Of a stretch of DNA of 64,000 nt, positions 19,030-28,040 are shown piece after piece. Where the stretch lies: positions 558,001 to 622,000 of the forward strand of contig OZ245855.1 in assembly GCA_965229095.1 (NCBI GenBank), given 5' to 3'. A program made the position numbers and the translations under genes. The stretch is from Taibaiella sp965229095. GTDB taxonomy: Bacteria > Bacteroidota > Bacteroidia > Chitinophagales > Chitinophagaceae. Positions within the stretch are counted from its first letter, which is position 1. The number at the start of each line of letters is the position of its first letter. The notes beneath the pieces were generated by a model. The model had not been told where the DNA came from, made no database searches, and saw only the letters and a program-made list of their open reading frames with translations.

Positions 19030-20010
19030 TATTTTCTCGCGGCGGCGCAGGGGTGCAGCGGTGTATTGTTGCCTTGGAGTCCTGGTGCGTGCAATAAGAG
19101 CACCCATGATCCCTCATTATGCATGCTGCGCAAGCTTCATTCGGGATGACAGCGCGTGTGCTGCAGGATCTGCTATTTTTATTTTTCTCGCAGGGGCGCA
19201 ACAAAGCGAAAAAATATAAGTGCTGCTATATTGGTGCCTTGAAGTCCTGGTGTGTGCAATAAGAGCACCCAAGATCCCTTATTACGAATGCTGCGCAAGC
19301 TTCATTCGGGATGACAGTGGGAGCGCTACTGGCATGTTGGTTCCAAAATGCTTATCCTGTCGATAACTTTAAATCGTGGTCCTCCTGAGGTCTCCGAAGG
19401 AACCGAAGGATCTCGATCGCTTAGATGTCAAGAACACCCAAGATCCCTCATTATGCATGCTGCGCAAGCTTCATTCAGGATGACAGCGCGTGTGCTGCTG
19501 GATGTGCTATTTTATTTTTCTCGCAGGGGCGCAGTGGAGCGGAGAAAACATAAGTATTGCTATCCTGGTGCGTGCAATAAGAGCACCCAAGATCCCTCAT
19601 TATGCATGCTGCGCAAGCTTCAATCGGGATGACAGCGCGTGTGCTGCAGGATGTGCTATTTTTATTTTTCTCGCAGGGGCGCAACGAAGCGAAAAAATAT
19701 AAGTGCTGCTATATTGGTGCCTTGAAATCCTGGTGTGTGCAATAAGGCACCCAAGATCCCTCATTATGCATGCTGCGCAAGCTTCATTCGGGATGACAGC
19801 GCGCGTGCTGCAGGATGTGCTATTTTTCTTTTTCTCGCAGGGGCGTAGTGGAGCGGAGAAAACATAAGTATTGCTATCCTGGTGCGTGCAATAAGAGTAC
19901 CCAAGATCCCTCATTACGCATGCTGCACAAGCTTCATTCGGGATGACAGCGTGCGTGCTGCAGGATGTGCTATTTTTATTTTTCCCGCAGGGGTGCCGTA
20001 AAGTGGCGGT
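19030..20010 (+). repeat. Array of six intergenic repeat units (about 150-169 bp period)
   Basis: Each unit carries CCTGGTGCGTGCAATAAGAG, CACCCAAGATCCCTCATTAT, GCATGCTGCGCAAGCTTCAT, TCGGGATGACAG, and a variable part with TTTTTCTCGCAGGGGCG. The GCTTCATTC word lies at 19134, 19299, 19468, 19617, 19781 and 19931, so spacings are 165, 169, 149, 164 and 150 nt. The third unit has an extra head (GAAGGATCTCGATCGCTTAG) shared with the inverted copy at 5.4 kb. Open frames across the array on both strands are by-products. The stretch 19015-20144 has no gene. Confidence 0.85.
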
Positions 20011-20144
20011 GTGTTGATCGTGTTGTGTTATTTCCTTGTCTTGGTGAAAATAAAACATCTCGCTGCGCCCGTAGGGCAGCGAGATGTAGATCGTGTTGTT
20101 TTTAGGAACCCGTGTAACTACCGGGTGGTACATCCAATATAAGC

Positions 20145-21020
20145 CTAAGGAACAATTTTTACGCCGAAATCGATAACTTGTCCTTCTGTAAAATAATCAC
20201 AAGGGCCTACGTTCTGATTAAGACTTAAGATGAATCTGGCGTTTAATCTATTGGCTGTAAAATTGGGTACTGTAAAATTGGGGGTAATGGGAGCAGAATA
20301 ATCTTGTCCCCAACTTGAGTACGCTGCCCAGCTACTGCCGGTTATGCTGCCCGACATTACTTTTTCAGTAGCATCGAATACCCCATTTTGGTTATAATCG
20401 ATCCAAAGGTTTTCATATATCGTAAAGCCCGATGTTGAACTGTTGGGCTGGTAATATATTCCCATCGCATTGGTCACCGTCTGATTTTTATGCAAAGTGA
20501 TGATATTCGGCATGGGTACATAAGATGCTCCGGGACTTGGAGCTGATACTTGCCCATTAGGCAAGAGGTTATTCCCGCTTATCCCAAAATCCAACCACAA
20601 ATATTGCAACGTAAAAGCATTGCCGGTACTGATACTCCCGCTGGCACAATAACCATTGCCGCCTAAGGTAGTAAAGTTCTTGGATACAGGCCTGCCAACG
20701 CATTGGCCAGGTATATTGCTTATATACACACCCACTTTATAGTTATGCCCCGGTGTAAGCCCGGTTATATTGTAAGCCGTACTTCCACTGACCTGTGTCA
20801 TGGAAACACCTACTGCAGCAGTTAGGTCATCGACACTCACAACGAAGGTGCAGGATGCGGTTTGTCCTGTACCAAGGGTCCAGTTTACCGTAGCGGAGGT
20901 AGTTGTCGTGTTGGTTACATTTACGCTGGATACCGGACCACATTGGCAAGAGGTACGGCCGTCATCTCCATAAGTTGTAAGGGTAAGGGCTACCGCCATA
21001 AGTGTCAAAATTTTTTTCAT
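20145..21020 (-). CDS. Secreted fibronectin-III / GEVED-domain protein
   Basis: 291 residues. N-terminal signal peptide (MKKILTLMAVALTLTTYG). Residues about 28-120 form an Fn3-like domain (SSVNVTNTTTTSATVNWTLG ... YNITGLTPGHNYKVGVYI). The C-terminal half is a GEVED-type domain: ENLWIDYNQNGVFDATEKVM, then NARFILSLNQNVGPCDYFTE and GQVIDFGVKI. No T9SS sorting domain follows, so export may stop at the periplasm or the protein may be a truncated version of a larger adhesin. It is preceded by about 200 nt of non-coding sequence and followed by the repeat array. Confidence 0.8.
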   Translation of the reverse strand: MKKILTLMAVALTLTTYGDDGRTSCQCGPVSSVNVTNTTTTSATVNWTLGTGQTASCTFVVSVDDLTAAVGVSMTQVSGSTAYNITGLTPGHNYKVGVYISNIPGQCVGRPVSKNFTTLGGNGYCASGSISTGNAFTLQYLWLDFGISGNNLLPNGQVSAPSPGASYVPMPNIITLHKNQTVTNAMGIYYQPNSSTSGFTIYENLWIDYNQNGVFDATEKVMSGSITGSSWAAYSSWGQDYSAPITPNFTVPNFTANRLNARFILSLNQNVGPCDYFTEGQVIDFGVKIVP

Positions 21021-21216
21021 TGGTTAGTTTTTTAAAAGGTTAAAGCAAAGGGATTTTAGATGGTAACAGCATATTGAATGCTCATTCTTGTGTTATTAGA
21101 TAGATTAACAGGCTTTGAAGATAGTATTAATAAATTGAATGTTTATCTCTGTCGCATAAATAGTTTATTACTTTAAAGAATTAAATTCTTTGAAGTAAAA
21201 CCAATGTCTATGCACT

Positions 21217-21390
21217 ATGGTTGGATTGGTAAATAACCGGAAATTCCTTTTGCAGGCATTCGCTTTCCTGTGTGCGCTGTTGATTTTTTTACAACAATAT
21301 GGAGACTGGAAAAGAGACCTGAAATATCAGACCCAAGAGTGTAAGGCATATGCAAGAGGACGTGCATATGCAGGGTTGGGCATACTTTGA
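21217..21390 (+). CDS. Possible small single-span membrane protein
   Basis: A 57-codon frame: MVGLVNNRKFLLQAFAFLCA, then LLIFLQQYGDWKRDL, and a basic tail. There is one hydrophobic span with positive residues before it, but no close homologue that I recognise. It fills an otherwise empty 380-nt gap and is opposed to both neighbours, so it may be chance. Confidence 0.25.
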   Translation: MVGLVNNRKFLLQAFAFLCALLIFLQQYGDWKRDLKYQTQECKAYARGRAYAGLGIL

Positions 21391-21404
21391 CTGTAGTTGC
21401 CGGC

Positions 21405-22100
21405 TTAGCTGATACTAAAATGATATCCTTTCCCCTTTAGGGTAATGATCTCCACACCGGTGCCGGTGGCGAAGTAATCGCGGAGCCGCCGGATATAAAC
21501 GTCGAGGTTGCGGCTGATAAAATAAGAATCGTCGCCCCATACCATCTGCATCAGCTCGCGCCGGTCGAGGGTGGTGTTCTGGTGCAGGCAAAAGATATTC
21601 ATGATCTCGGCTTCCCTGTTGGACAGCTTTATGGTATCGCCGGTGCCGCGCAGTTCCATACGGTCGGGGTTGTACACGAAACTGCCCAGGGCAAATTCTT
21701 TCTGTTTGTGCTCGACACGCAGCGGCAGCGCCTGTTTGCGGATTTCTACCTGGTTGTTGATCCGGGCCATGAGCTCCTCCATGCTGAAGGGCTTCCTGAG
21801 GTAATCGGTACCGCCCGATGCAAAACCCTCCAGCACATCTTTGGTCTGGCTTTTGGCGGTAAGGAAAAGGATAGGCAGGGCAGGGTAGTGTTTCCGGATG
21901 GTATTGCCCAGGGTAAAGCCGTCGATATAGGGCAGCATTACATCCAGTACGCAGATGTCGGGTTTAAAAGCCGGGATCGCTTCCAGCACTTTCAAGCCTT
22001 CTTTCTGGTGCAGTACCTGGTAACCCTTGAGCTCCATGGTTTCTTTCACGATATTGGCCAGATGGTCTTCATCTTCGATATAGAGTATCCTGTAGCTCAT
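21405..22100 (-). CDS. OmpR-family response regulator
   Basis: 231 residues. Receiver domain 1-120 with acidic pocket (IEDED, 8-12), phospho-acceptor Asp53 (CVLDVMLPYIDGF), Thr81 and Lys103 (LRKPF). The C-terminal winged helix (about 135-231) includes LSNREAEIMNIFC and RNLDVYIRRLRDYF. Its start overlaps the histidine kinase stop by 4 nt, so the pair is translationally coupled. Confidence 0.95.
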   Translation of the reverse strand: MSYRILYIEDEDHLANIVKETMELKGYQVLHQKEGLKVLEAIPAFKPDICVLDVMLPYIDGFTLGNTIRKHYPALPILFLTAKSQTKDVLEGFASGGTDYLRKPFSMEELMARINNQVEIRKQALPLRVEHKQKEFALGSFVYNPDRMELRGTGDTIKLSNREAEIMNIFCLHQNTTLDRRELMQMVWGDDSYFISRNLDVYIRRLRDYFATGTGVEIITLKGKGYHFSIS

Positions 22101-23551
22101 AACATGGGGTTAAGCGGTAAGGTGATGATAAAGGTGGCTCCTTTGCCTGGTGTGCTTTCCAGGCTGATGTTGCCGTTATGCGCCGCTACCACATCACGTA
22201 CATAGCTCAGGCCGAGGCCATGTCCTTTAACATCGTGCCGGTTATCGGAAGGGATGCGGAAAAAGTTTTCAAATACCCTTTTGTGGTATTCGGCCGGGAT
22301 GCCCGGGCCATTATCCGTAATGCGTAAGGTTGCCTTATCGCTTCCCTTGTTTATGCCGATACGGATCTGGTTGCCCCCGTATTTGACGGCATTGTCCAGC
22401 AAATTGTACACCACGCCCTGCAGGTGCATCGGGTCGGCAGGCAGCGTAAGGGTATCGTCCATATATTCCATTACAACGTTTATGCCTTTTTCCTGGAGGA
22501 TGGGCTGTTGCGTTTGAACGATCTCGGCTACCAGGCCGGCCAGGCGTATGGGTTTCTTATCCAGGGCCAGGTTGCCGTTTTCGCTCTGGATAATATTCAT
22601 GATACGGTCGATCATATTGCTGAGCCGGTCCATTTCCCAGGAAGCCACTTTGAGGTATTTCCGGGTCCGTTCGGGATTTTCCAGTCCATTATAAGTAGTG
22701 AGCGCTTCAATGGCCACTTTGGTGGTGGCTACCGGTGTTTTGAGCTCATGGGAAATATTGCTGATAAAGCTATCTTTCTGCCGGTTAAACAAAACCTGCT
22801 GTTTGAGCATCCGGTAAGCGAGCCAGAAAGCCAGTCCTATAAGCAGCAGCAGGACTACAGAGAAGCCGATCTGCGGCAATATGGAGCGTAACAAATAAGG
22901 ATGGTAACCCTTTACGGCCACGGCTGCGGTAAGGGCATGCTCATATTGGTAATGAAACAACTTACTGGTATCCTGCAATACAGTATCCCAATAAGCAGTA
23001 AAGCCGCTTTGTTTTTTTTGCAGCTCTTTCTGGAATGTTTTGAACAGTGTAGCGCTATCTGCTGTTGCCGAAAACCCCCGGTTATAAAGGTTCTTGGAGT
23101 TGGCGGTTTGCATAATCGCTACGCGGAAGATTTTTTGAACATCTTCTGGCAATTGCTCCTGGATGTTTTGTGTACTGAAGGTTATCCCTTTTACCCGGGT
23201 ATTGGAAGTATCCCATTGCCGCTTTACCCGCATGGCGTGAAAAGAAGGCGCTTCTTGCGGCAGCTCCCGTAGCAACGAATCTTTTGGCAATAAGGTATCC
23301 ATACTGAAAGACGTAGCGAGCTGGATGCGCATCTTCCGTGACCCCTTTTCCGGGTTGTTCAGCACAATAGCGATGGTCCTGTTGAGGAGGCTGTCGGTCA
23401 GCTTCTCTTCTGTACGGGTAAATAAAGAGCCGATATCCTGGTGCAGCCTTTTTTCCTGTGCCCTATATTGCGTTTGCAGCCATTGTACTAGGAAGAGTAG
23501 CAACAATACTTCGCCTGCCAGCATCAGCCAGCCGATCCGCTTCCACCGCAT
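22097..23551 (-). CDS. Two-component sensor histidine kinase
   Basis: 484 residues from the ATG at 23551 (an in-frame TTG at 23569 would add six). Membrane segment near 7-27 (IGWLMLAGEVLLLLFLVQW), periplasmic sensor of about 200 residues, second membrane segment (IGFSVVLLLLIGLAFWLAY), then H-box SFISNISHELKTPVATTK, N-box NLLDNAVKYGG, G1 DNGPGIP, FF region and G2 GHGLGLSYV. It pairs with the response regulator downstream. It is divergent from the GLPGLI/outer-membrane pair; a regulatory link to them is possible but unproven. Confidence 0.93.
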   Translation of the reverse strand: MRWKRIGWLMLAGEVLLLLFLVQWLQTQYRAQEKRLHQDIGSLFTRTEEKLTDSLLNRTIAIVLNNPEKGSRKMRIQLATSFSMDTLLPKDSLLRELPQEAPSFHAMRVKRQWDTSNTRVKGITFSTQNIQEQLPEDVQKIFRVAIMQTANSKNLYNRGFSATADSATLFKTFQKELQKKQSGFTAYWDTVLQDTSKLFHYQYEHALTAAVAVKGYHPYLLRSILPQIGFSVVLLLLIGLAFWLAYRMLKQQVLFNRQKDSFISNISHELKTPVATTKVAIEALTTYNGLENPERTRKYLKVASWEMDRLSNMIDRIMNIIQSENGNLALDKKPIRLAGLVAEIVQTQQPILQEKGINVVMEYMDDTLTLPADPMHLQGVVYNLLDNAVKYGGNQIRIGINKGSDKATLRITDNGPGIPAEYHKRVFENFFRIPSDNRHDVKGHGLGLSYVRDVVAAHNGNISLESTPGKGATFIITLPLNPML

Positions 23552-23686
23552 TCCTTCTTTCTGTGCCAATGATTGCCGTTTTGGTATGCTGCAAAGAAAA
23601 AGAAAGCCGGCTGCTTTACCTATTTCTGTTAACCTTATTTAACCTTATTTGGGTGGTTATTAACCCGTTTTGCAGGGTGTGTAAGA

Positions 23687-23694
23687 TAGTTTTG
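23687..23694 (+). promoter_or_regulatory. -7 box of the GLPGLI operon
   Basis: TAGTTTTG matches TAnnTTTG, 19 nt before the ATG at 23714. A TTTTG lies too close (14-nt spacer) to be a standard -33 element. A short direct repeat AACCTTATTT occurs twice just upstream (near 23632 and 23641). Confidence 0.45.
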
Positions 23695-23713
23695 TCTTCC
23701 TAAAAACAAAGCA

Positions 23714-24454
23714 ATGAAAGTAATATTCCTAATGCCGGTTGTATTGCTGGCGGCGCCATTATGGGCGCAGCAAACATCGGGCACTATTGTGTACGAACAG
23801 ATTATCAGCATGGACTTAAGCGGTCAGAACCTGCCCGAAGGCATGGCTGCACTCCTGCCTAAAGAACAAAGAATGGAGAAGGTCTTATACTTCAGCCCCG
23901 AAGCTACCTTATATGAAAACCATGATAAGGGCAGTGATGCCAAGAAGGAAGAGTATAAGCAGGACAACCTGGAGATCCATATCGAACGCAATATGCCCGA
24001 CGAAAAGACCTATACGGATATTACAAACAAAAAAGTAGTGGAGCAGAAAGACCTGATGGGCCGTCTCTTCCTGGTGAGCAGGGATACCGAACCGGGGAAA
24101 TGGAAATTTACCGGCCGGCAGAAAAAGATACTCGACCTGCCTTGCATGGAGGCGGTAAATATAAGCGGAGAAGATACCACTATAGCCTGGTATACCAGCA
24201 GCATACCAGTACAAGCCGGACCAGGGCATATTTCCGGGCTGCCGGGTATGGTGCTGGAAGCCAATATGGGGAAAATGGTGCACCTGGTAGCCAAACGCAT
24301 CGAATCCGATGCCGAAGCACTGAAAAAGATCAAGGCGCCTACCAAAGGAAAAAAGATAGGCGCCGCGGATTTTGAAAAACTGCAAAAAGAAAAACAGGAA
24401 GAGATGCAAAAGCAATTCGGCGGTAAGGGCAATGTGATCATCATGCAGCGATAA
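23714..24454 (+). CDS. GLPGLI family secreted protein
   Basis: 246 residues: signal peptide (MKVIFLMPVVLLAAPLWAQ), then SGTIVYEQIISMDLSGQNLP, and the family signature as PGHISGLPGMVLEANMG. The C-terminus is Lys/Gln-rich with MQKQFGGKGN. GLPGLI proteins are Bacteroidota-specific, of unknown function, and typically precede a large outer-membrane beta-barrel protein, exactly as here (20 nt gap). Confidence 0.9.
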   Translation: MKVIFLMPVVLLAAPLWAQQTSGTIVYEQIISMDLSGQNLPEGMAALLPKEQRMEKVLYFSPEATLYENHDKGSDAKKEEYKQDNLEIHIERNMPDEKTYTDITNKKVVEQKDLMGRLFLVSRDTEPGKWKFTGRQKKILDLPCMEAVNISGEDTTIAWYTSSIPVQAGPGHISGLPGMVLEANMGKMVHLVAKRIESDAEALKKIKAPTKGKKIGAADFEKLQKEKQEEMQKQFGGKGNVIIMQR

Positions 24455-24474
24455 CTTTCTAAAACCATCAAGCC

Positions 24475-27237
24475 ATGTATAAGTATCTTATGCTCCTGTT
24501 CCTGACCTTAGGTGCGGGCGGGGCGGCGCATGCCACTCTATTTAAAGTTACCGGCCGTATTGCAGATACCGCCGGCCTGGCGCTCCCCGGCGCTTCGGTA
24601 TCCTTGCTTAACCCGGAAGATTCGACGCTGGCCATTTTCGGGATCAGCAATGTAAACGGCGATTTTATAATGACGGATGTAAAAGAGGGCAGCTATCTCC
24701 TGCAGGTAGCGGTGATGGGCTATTATACCCTATACCGGAAGCTGACGATTTCCCAGGCACCGGGCAATGATCTCGGAACATTAACGCTCCAAGTAAACGA
24801 AACGGCGCAATTGCTGAACGAGGTCGTGATTTCGGGAGAAAAAGTCCCGTTGCGCTTAAAAGGTGATACGCTGGAATATAATGCCGGCTCCTTTAAGGTA
24901 AAACCCGATGCCGTAGTGGAAGACCTGTTGCGCAAACTGCCCGGTGTACAGGTAGATAAAGAAGGTAATATTAAATCGATGGGCAAGGATGTGAGTAAAG
25001 TGCTTGTGGATGGTAAAGAATTTTTTAGCAACGATCCCAAAGTGGCTACCAAGAATCTGCCCGCCGATGCTATTGATAAAGTGCAGGCTTTTGAAAAGCG
25101 TTCGGACGAAAGCCTTTTTTCGGGGATAGATGACGGACAACGGGAACAAACCTTAAACCTTTTGCTGAAAGACAATAAGAAAACAGGATATTTCGGGGAA
25201 GCCAAGGGTGGCCTGGGTTTGCCGGAACAATATGATGCTTCGCTGCGGGCTTTTAAATTCAGGAAAAAGAGCCAACTGGCTGCTTTGGGCATGCTGAACA
25301 ATATCAATAAGTTTGGCTTTACCTTCCAGGATTACATCGACTTCAATGGCGGCTTAAGCTCGCTGATGCGCAGCGGGGGCAGCCTGAACATCGATGCCAA
25401 TGAAACACCTATCGATTTTGGACAGCCTATTGCCGGGAAGATCACTTCGGGCGCTGCCGGCCTCAATTACAGCCTGGAGCCCTGGCGCAACAGTCGGTTT
25501 AACTTCAGCTATATGGGCAATGGCATCGACAAGTTCCTGGACCAATATACTTCCAGCAAGAACTTTACGCCCAATGCCACTTTTGAAAAAACGGATCATT
25601 CCGAAGGTACCAACCGCAGCTTTACCCAACGGCTCTCCACCAATTTTAAAGGAGAGGTTGATTCCCAGCATCTCTTTACTTTTAATGCCTACGGCAAATT
25701 GGGCAACAGCAAAAATAATACAACACTGCAATCAGAATCTTATGCGGCGGAAGTATTGCAGAACAGCCTGAACAACAGGAATACCGTATGGGGCAACAGC
25801 GCCGATCTGGGCGCAACGGCAGGCTGGGTAAAGAAAATGAAGGGCCGCTGGGCATTGGTACAGGCCCAGCTCAAGGGCACTTATACCCGCAACAAAGAAG
25901 AAACCCAATGGTACAATAATGCTTACTATCCCATCGTACCCCAGGAGGTCAACGACCAGCAATACCGGTTCAATAACCTGGGCAAAAGTTCGGGTACGGC
26001 CTCCCTGAGCGGCGTACGTAAGCTGGGCAACAGTTATTTCCTGGAACCTTCGGTACAGGCCGGTTATGACCGCGAAACGGTAGACAGGCAGCAGGGCCCG
26101 CTCGAATACAAGGATGTAGTAATCGATTCGCTAAGCCCTCATTTTTACCGCAATGCCATCAACATCAGGCCCGGGCTGGAGGTAAAGCGCACCCTTAAAG
26201 ACAGGCAATGGCATATCGGGTTGCAATGGGAGGCCACCAACCTTTCTTCTTTTCTAAGCAATAAGGAAATATACCGCAATACGTATCATTACTTTTTGCC
26301 TTCGGCCTGGTGGCAAAGAGACCTCGGTACAGGCAAGCGCCTGGTAGCCCGCTACAGTACCAGTGTAAATGCGCCCGGCGCTTTACAACTGCTACCGGTA
26401 ACCGATTACAGCAATCCCTTGTTCCGCGTTGCGGGCAACCCTGCGTTGAAACCGGAGTATACGCATAGCCTTAACCTGAATTTCAACCGTTTCGACCAGT
26501 TCAATATGAGCTCCTTTTTTGTGATGATGAACGGCAGCTATACCAGGGACAAGATTGGCTGGAGCCGCACCATACAGCCGGACCTGAGCCAGGACCTGGT
26601 TGCTACTAATATGGACTATGCGCTGCAAGGAGTATTAAGTGCACAGTATTCGAGACCGGTAAGAAGACTGGGACTGCAGGTGACGGCCGATTTGCGGGAG
26701 ACCTGGAACAAAAGCCTTAGCCCTGTCAATGGGGTGAATAATATAAACAACACGATCAGCCATCAGCTCGAGCTTAGTTTCAGCAACCTGAACAGCGATA
26801 AATGGGACCTGAGATGGGGCGGCAGCGTGGAATTGTCGACGGCAAGCTATTCGCTTAACAAAGCGCTGAACAACACGTATTACAACTATACCGGCTTCGC
26901 GAAGATCGGTTACCGTATGACGGATAACTGGAATTTCTCCCTGTCGGGCGATATGACTTACTATGCAGCCAGGAGCTTTAACGATCCGGTGGCTATTCCC
27001 TTGCTGAAAGCAGAAATAACCCGTTATGTTTTCAAAAACCAAAGAGGAGCGATCAGTTTGAACGGCTTTGATTTGCTGGATAGAAATAAAGCGATACAAC
27101 GCAGCAGCCAGTTGAATTATCTTATGGAGCAGCGGTCCAACATTATAGGCCGTTATGCCATGCTTTCTTTTTCTTATAAGCTGAACAGGGCCGGACGTAA
27201 AGGCGATAATGGCGGTATCAGGATCAATGCAAGGTAG
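24475..27237 (+). CDS. Outer-membrane beta-barrel protein with carboxypeptidase-regulatory-like domain
   Basis: 920 residues. Signal peptide, then a carboxypeptidase regulatory-like domain (about 24-110: VTGRIADTAGLALPGASVSL ... GSYLLQVAVMGYY), a plug-like region (VVEDLLRKLPGVQVDKEGNI; KVLVDGKEFFSND) and a long beta-barrel ending in NIIGRYAMLSFSYKLNR. The layout is that of TonB-dependent-receptor relatives (OMP_b-brl type) that import or secrete unknown ligands. No SusD partner is present. It forms an operon with the GLPGLI gene. Confidence 0.87.
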   Translation: MYKYLMLLFLTLGAGGAAHATLFKVTGRIADTAGLALPGASVSLLNPEDSTLAIFGISNVNGDFIMTDVKEGSYLLQVAVMGYYTLYRKLTISQAPGNDLGTLTLQVNETAQLLNEVVISGEKVPLRLKGDTLEYNAGSFKVKPDAVVEDLLRKLPGVQVDKEGNIKSMGKDVSKVLVDGKEFFSNDPKVATKNLPADAIDKVQAFEKRSDESLFSGIDDGQREQTLNLLLKDNKKTGYFGEAKGGLGLPEQYDASLRAFKFRKKSQLAALGMLNNINKFGFTFQDYIDFNGGLSSLMRSGGSLNIDANETPIDFGQPIAGKITSGAAGLNYSLEPWRNSRFNFSYMGNGIDKFLDQYTSSKNFTPNATFEKTDHSEGTNRSFTQRLSTNFKGEVDSQHLFTFNAYGKLGNSKNNTTLQSESYAAEVLQNSLNNRNTVWGNSADLGATAGWVKKMKGRWALVQAQLKGTYTRNKEETQWYNNAYYPIVPQEVNDQQYRFNNLGKSSGTASLSGVRKLGNSYFLEPSVQAGYDRETVDRQQGPLEYKDVVIDSLSPHFYRNAINIRPGLEVKRTLKDRQWHIGLQWEATNLSSFLSNKEIYRNTYHYFLPSAWWQRDLGTGKRLVARYSTSVNAPGALQLLPVTDYSNPLFRVAGNPALKPEYTHSLNLNFNRFDQFNMSSFFVMMNGSYTRDKIGWSRTIQPDLSQDLVATNMDYALQGVLSAQYSRPVRRLGLQVTADLRETWNKSLSPVNGVNNINNTISHQLELSFSNLNSDKWDLRWGGSVELSTASYSLNKALNNTYYNYTGFAKIGYRMTDNWNFSLSGDMTYYAARSFNDPVAIPLLKAEITRYVFKNQRGAISLNGFDLLDRNKAIQRSSQLNYLMEQRSNIIGRYAMLSFSYKLNRAGRKGDNGGIRINAR

Positions 27238-27335
27238 GCGTAGCCTGTTTGCAGGAGCGATGCTCCTGGCGCGATATCAATGTCATTAACATTCCAACAG
27301 CAAATAATTGGATATTATGTTTTAACATTGCTGTC

Positions 27336-28040
27336 ATGGCTAAAATACTCCTCATAGAAGATGATGCGAGGGTAGCGTCCTTTATCAGCAAGGGACTTAC
27401 AGAGAGCCTGCACCAGGTTACGGCAGCAAATACGGGTAAGGAGGGCATAGTGACAGCTATGCAGGAGGCTTTTGATATGATTATCCTGGATGTGATGCTG
27501 CCCGATATGGATGGCTTCGAGATATGTGCCTGGTTGCGCAAACGCAAAAATACGACACCGGTGCTGATCCTGAGCGCGCTCGATACACCTGAGGAAAAAG
27601 TAAAGGGCCTGCAGTTGGGAGCGGATGATTACCTGGCCAAACCTTTCCTGTTCGATGAGCTGCTGGCCCGTATCGATGCCCAGATGCGGCGTGTGGCTTA
27701 CAGCAAAGGAGCGACGGAGAATGAGGATTATGCCTATGCCGGTGTGCTGCTCAATATGGCCGAGCAATCGGCCAGCAGGGATAATAAGCCGCTGGACCTT
27801 TCTCCCAGGGAATTCCGGTTGCTGGTATTCCTGATGAAGAACCGGGAGCGGGCCCTTTCGAGGGTGGCTATAGCACAGGCGGTATGGAACATTCACTTCG
27901 ATCATACCAGCAATACCGTAGATGTCTATATCAATTACCTGCGTAAGAAGCTGGATAAGGGATTTGCCCAGCCTTTGATCCATACGGTCAAAGGGACCGG
28001 CTATATGCTAAAGCAGAAATACGATGAGCCTGAGACGTAA
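27336..28040 (+). CDS. OmpR/PhoB-family response regulator
   Basis: 234 residues from the ATG at 27336; upstream in-frame sequence (from 27249) lacks coding character. Receiver: LLIEDDARVASF, phospho-acceptor in IILDVMLPDMDGF, LSALD, LAKPF. The winged helix includes LSPREFRLLVFLMK and NTVDVYINYLRKKLD. It resembles CusR/CopR-like regulators. It overlaps the kinase gene by 17 nt and points at the convergent metal-efflux operon, which it may control. Confidence 0.93.
   Translation: MAKILLIEDDARVASFISKGLTESLHQVTAANTGKEGIVTAMQEAFDMIILDVMLPDMDGFEICAWLRKRKNTTPVLILSALDTPEEKVKGLQLGADDYLAKPFLFDELLARIDAQMRRVAYSKGATENEDYAYAGVLLNMAEQSASRDNKPLDLSPREFRLLVFLMKNRERALSRVAIAQAVWNIHFDHTSNTVDVYINYLRKKLDKGFAQPLIHTVKGTGYMLKQKYDEPET

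Noticed and set aside
19030..20010. CRISPR array
   Set aside because: Units are 150-169 nt apart with long, mostly conserved interiors and no short repeat/unique spacer pattern; no cas genes.
19475..20133. Cys-rich repeated frames (e.g. 177 codons) across the repeat array
   Set aside because: The frames are by-products of the repeat units and shift between units; no proper start or homologue.
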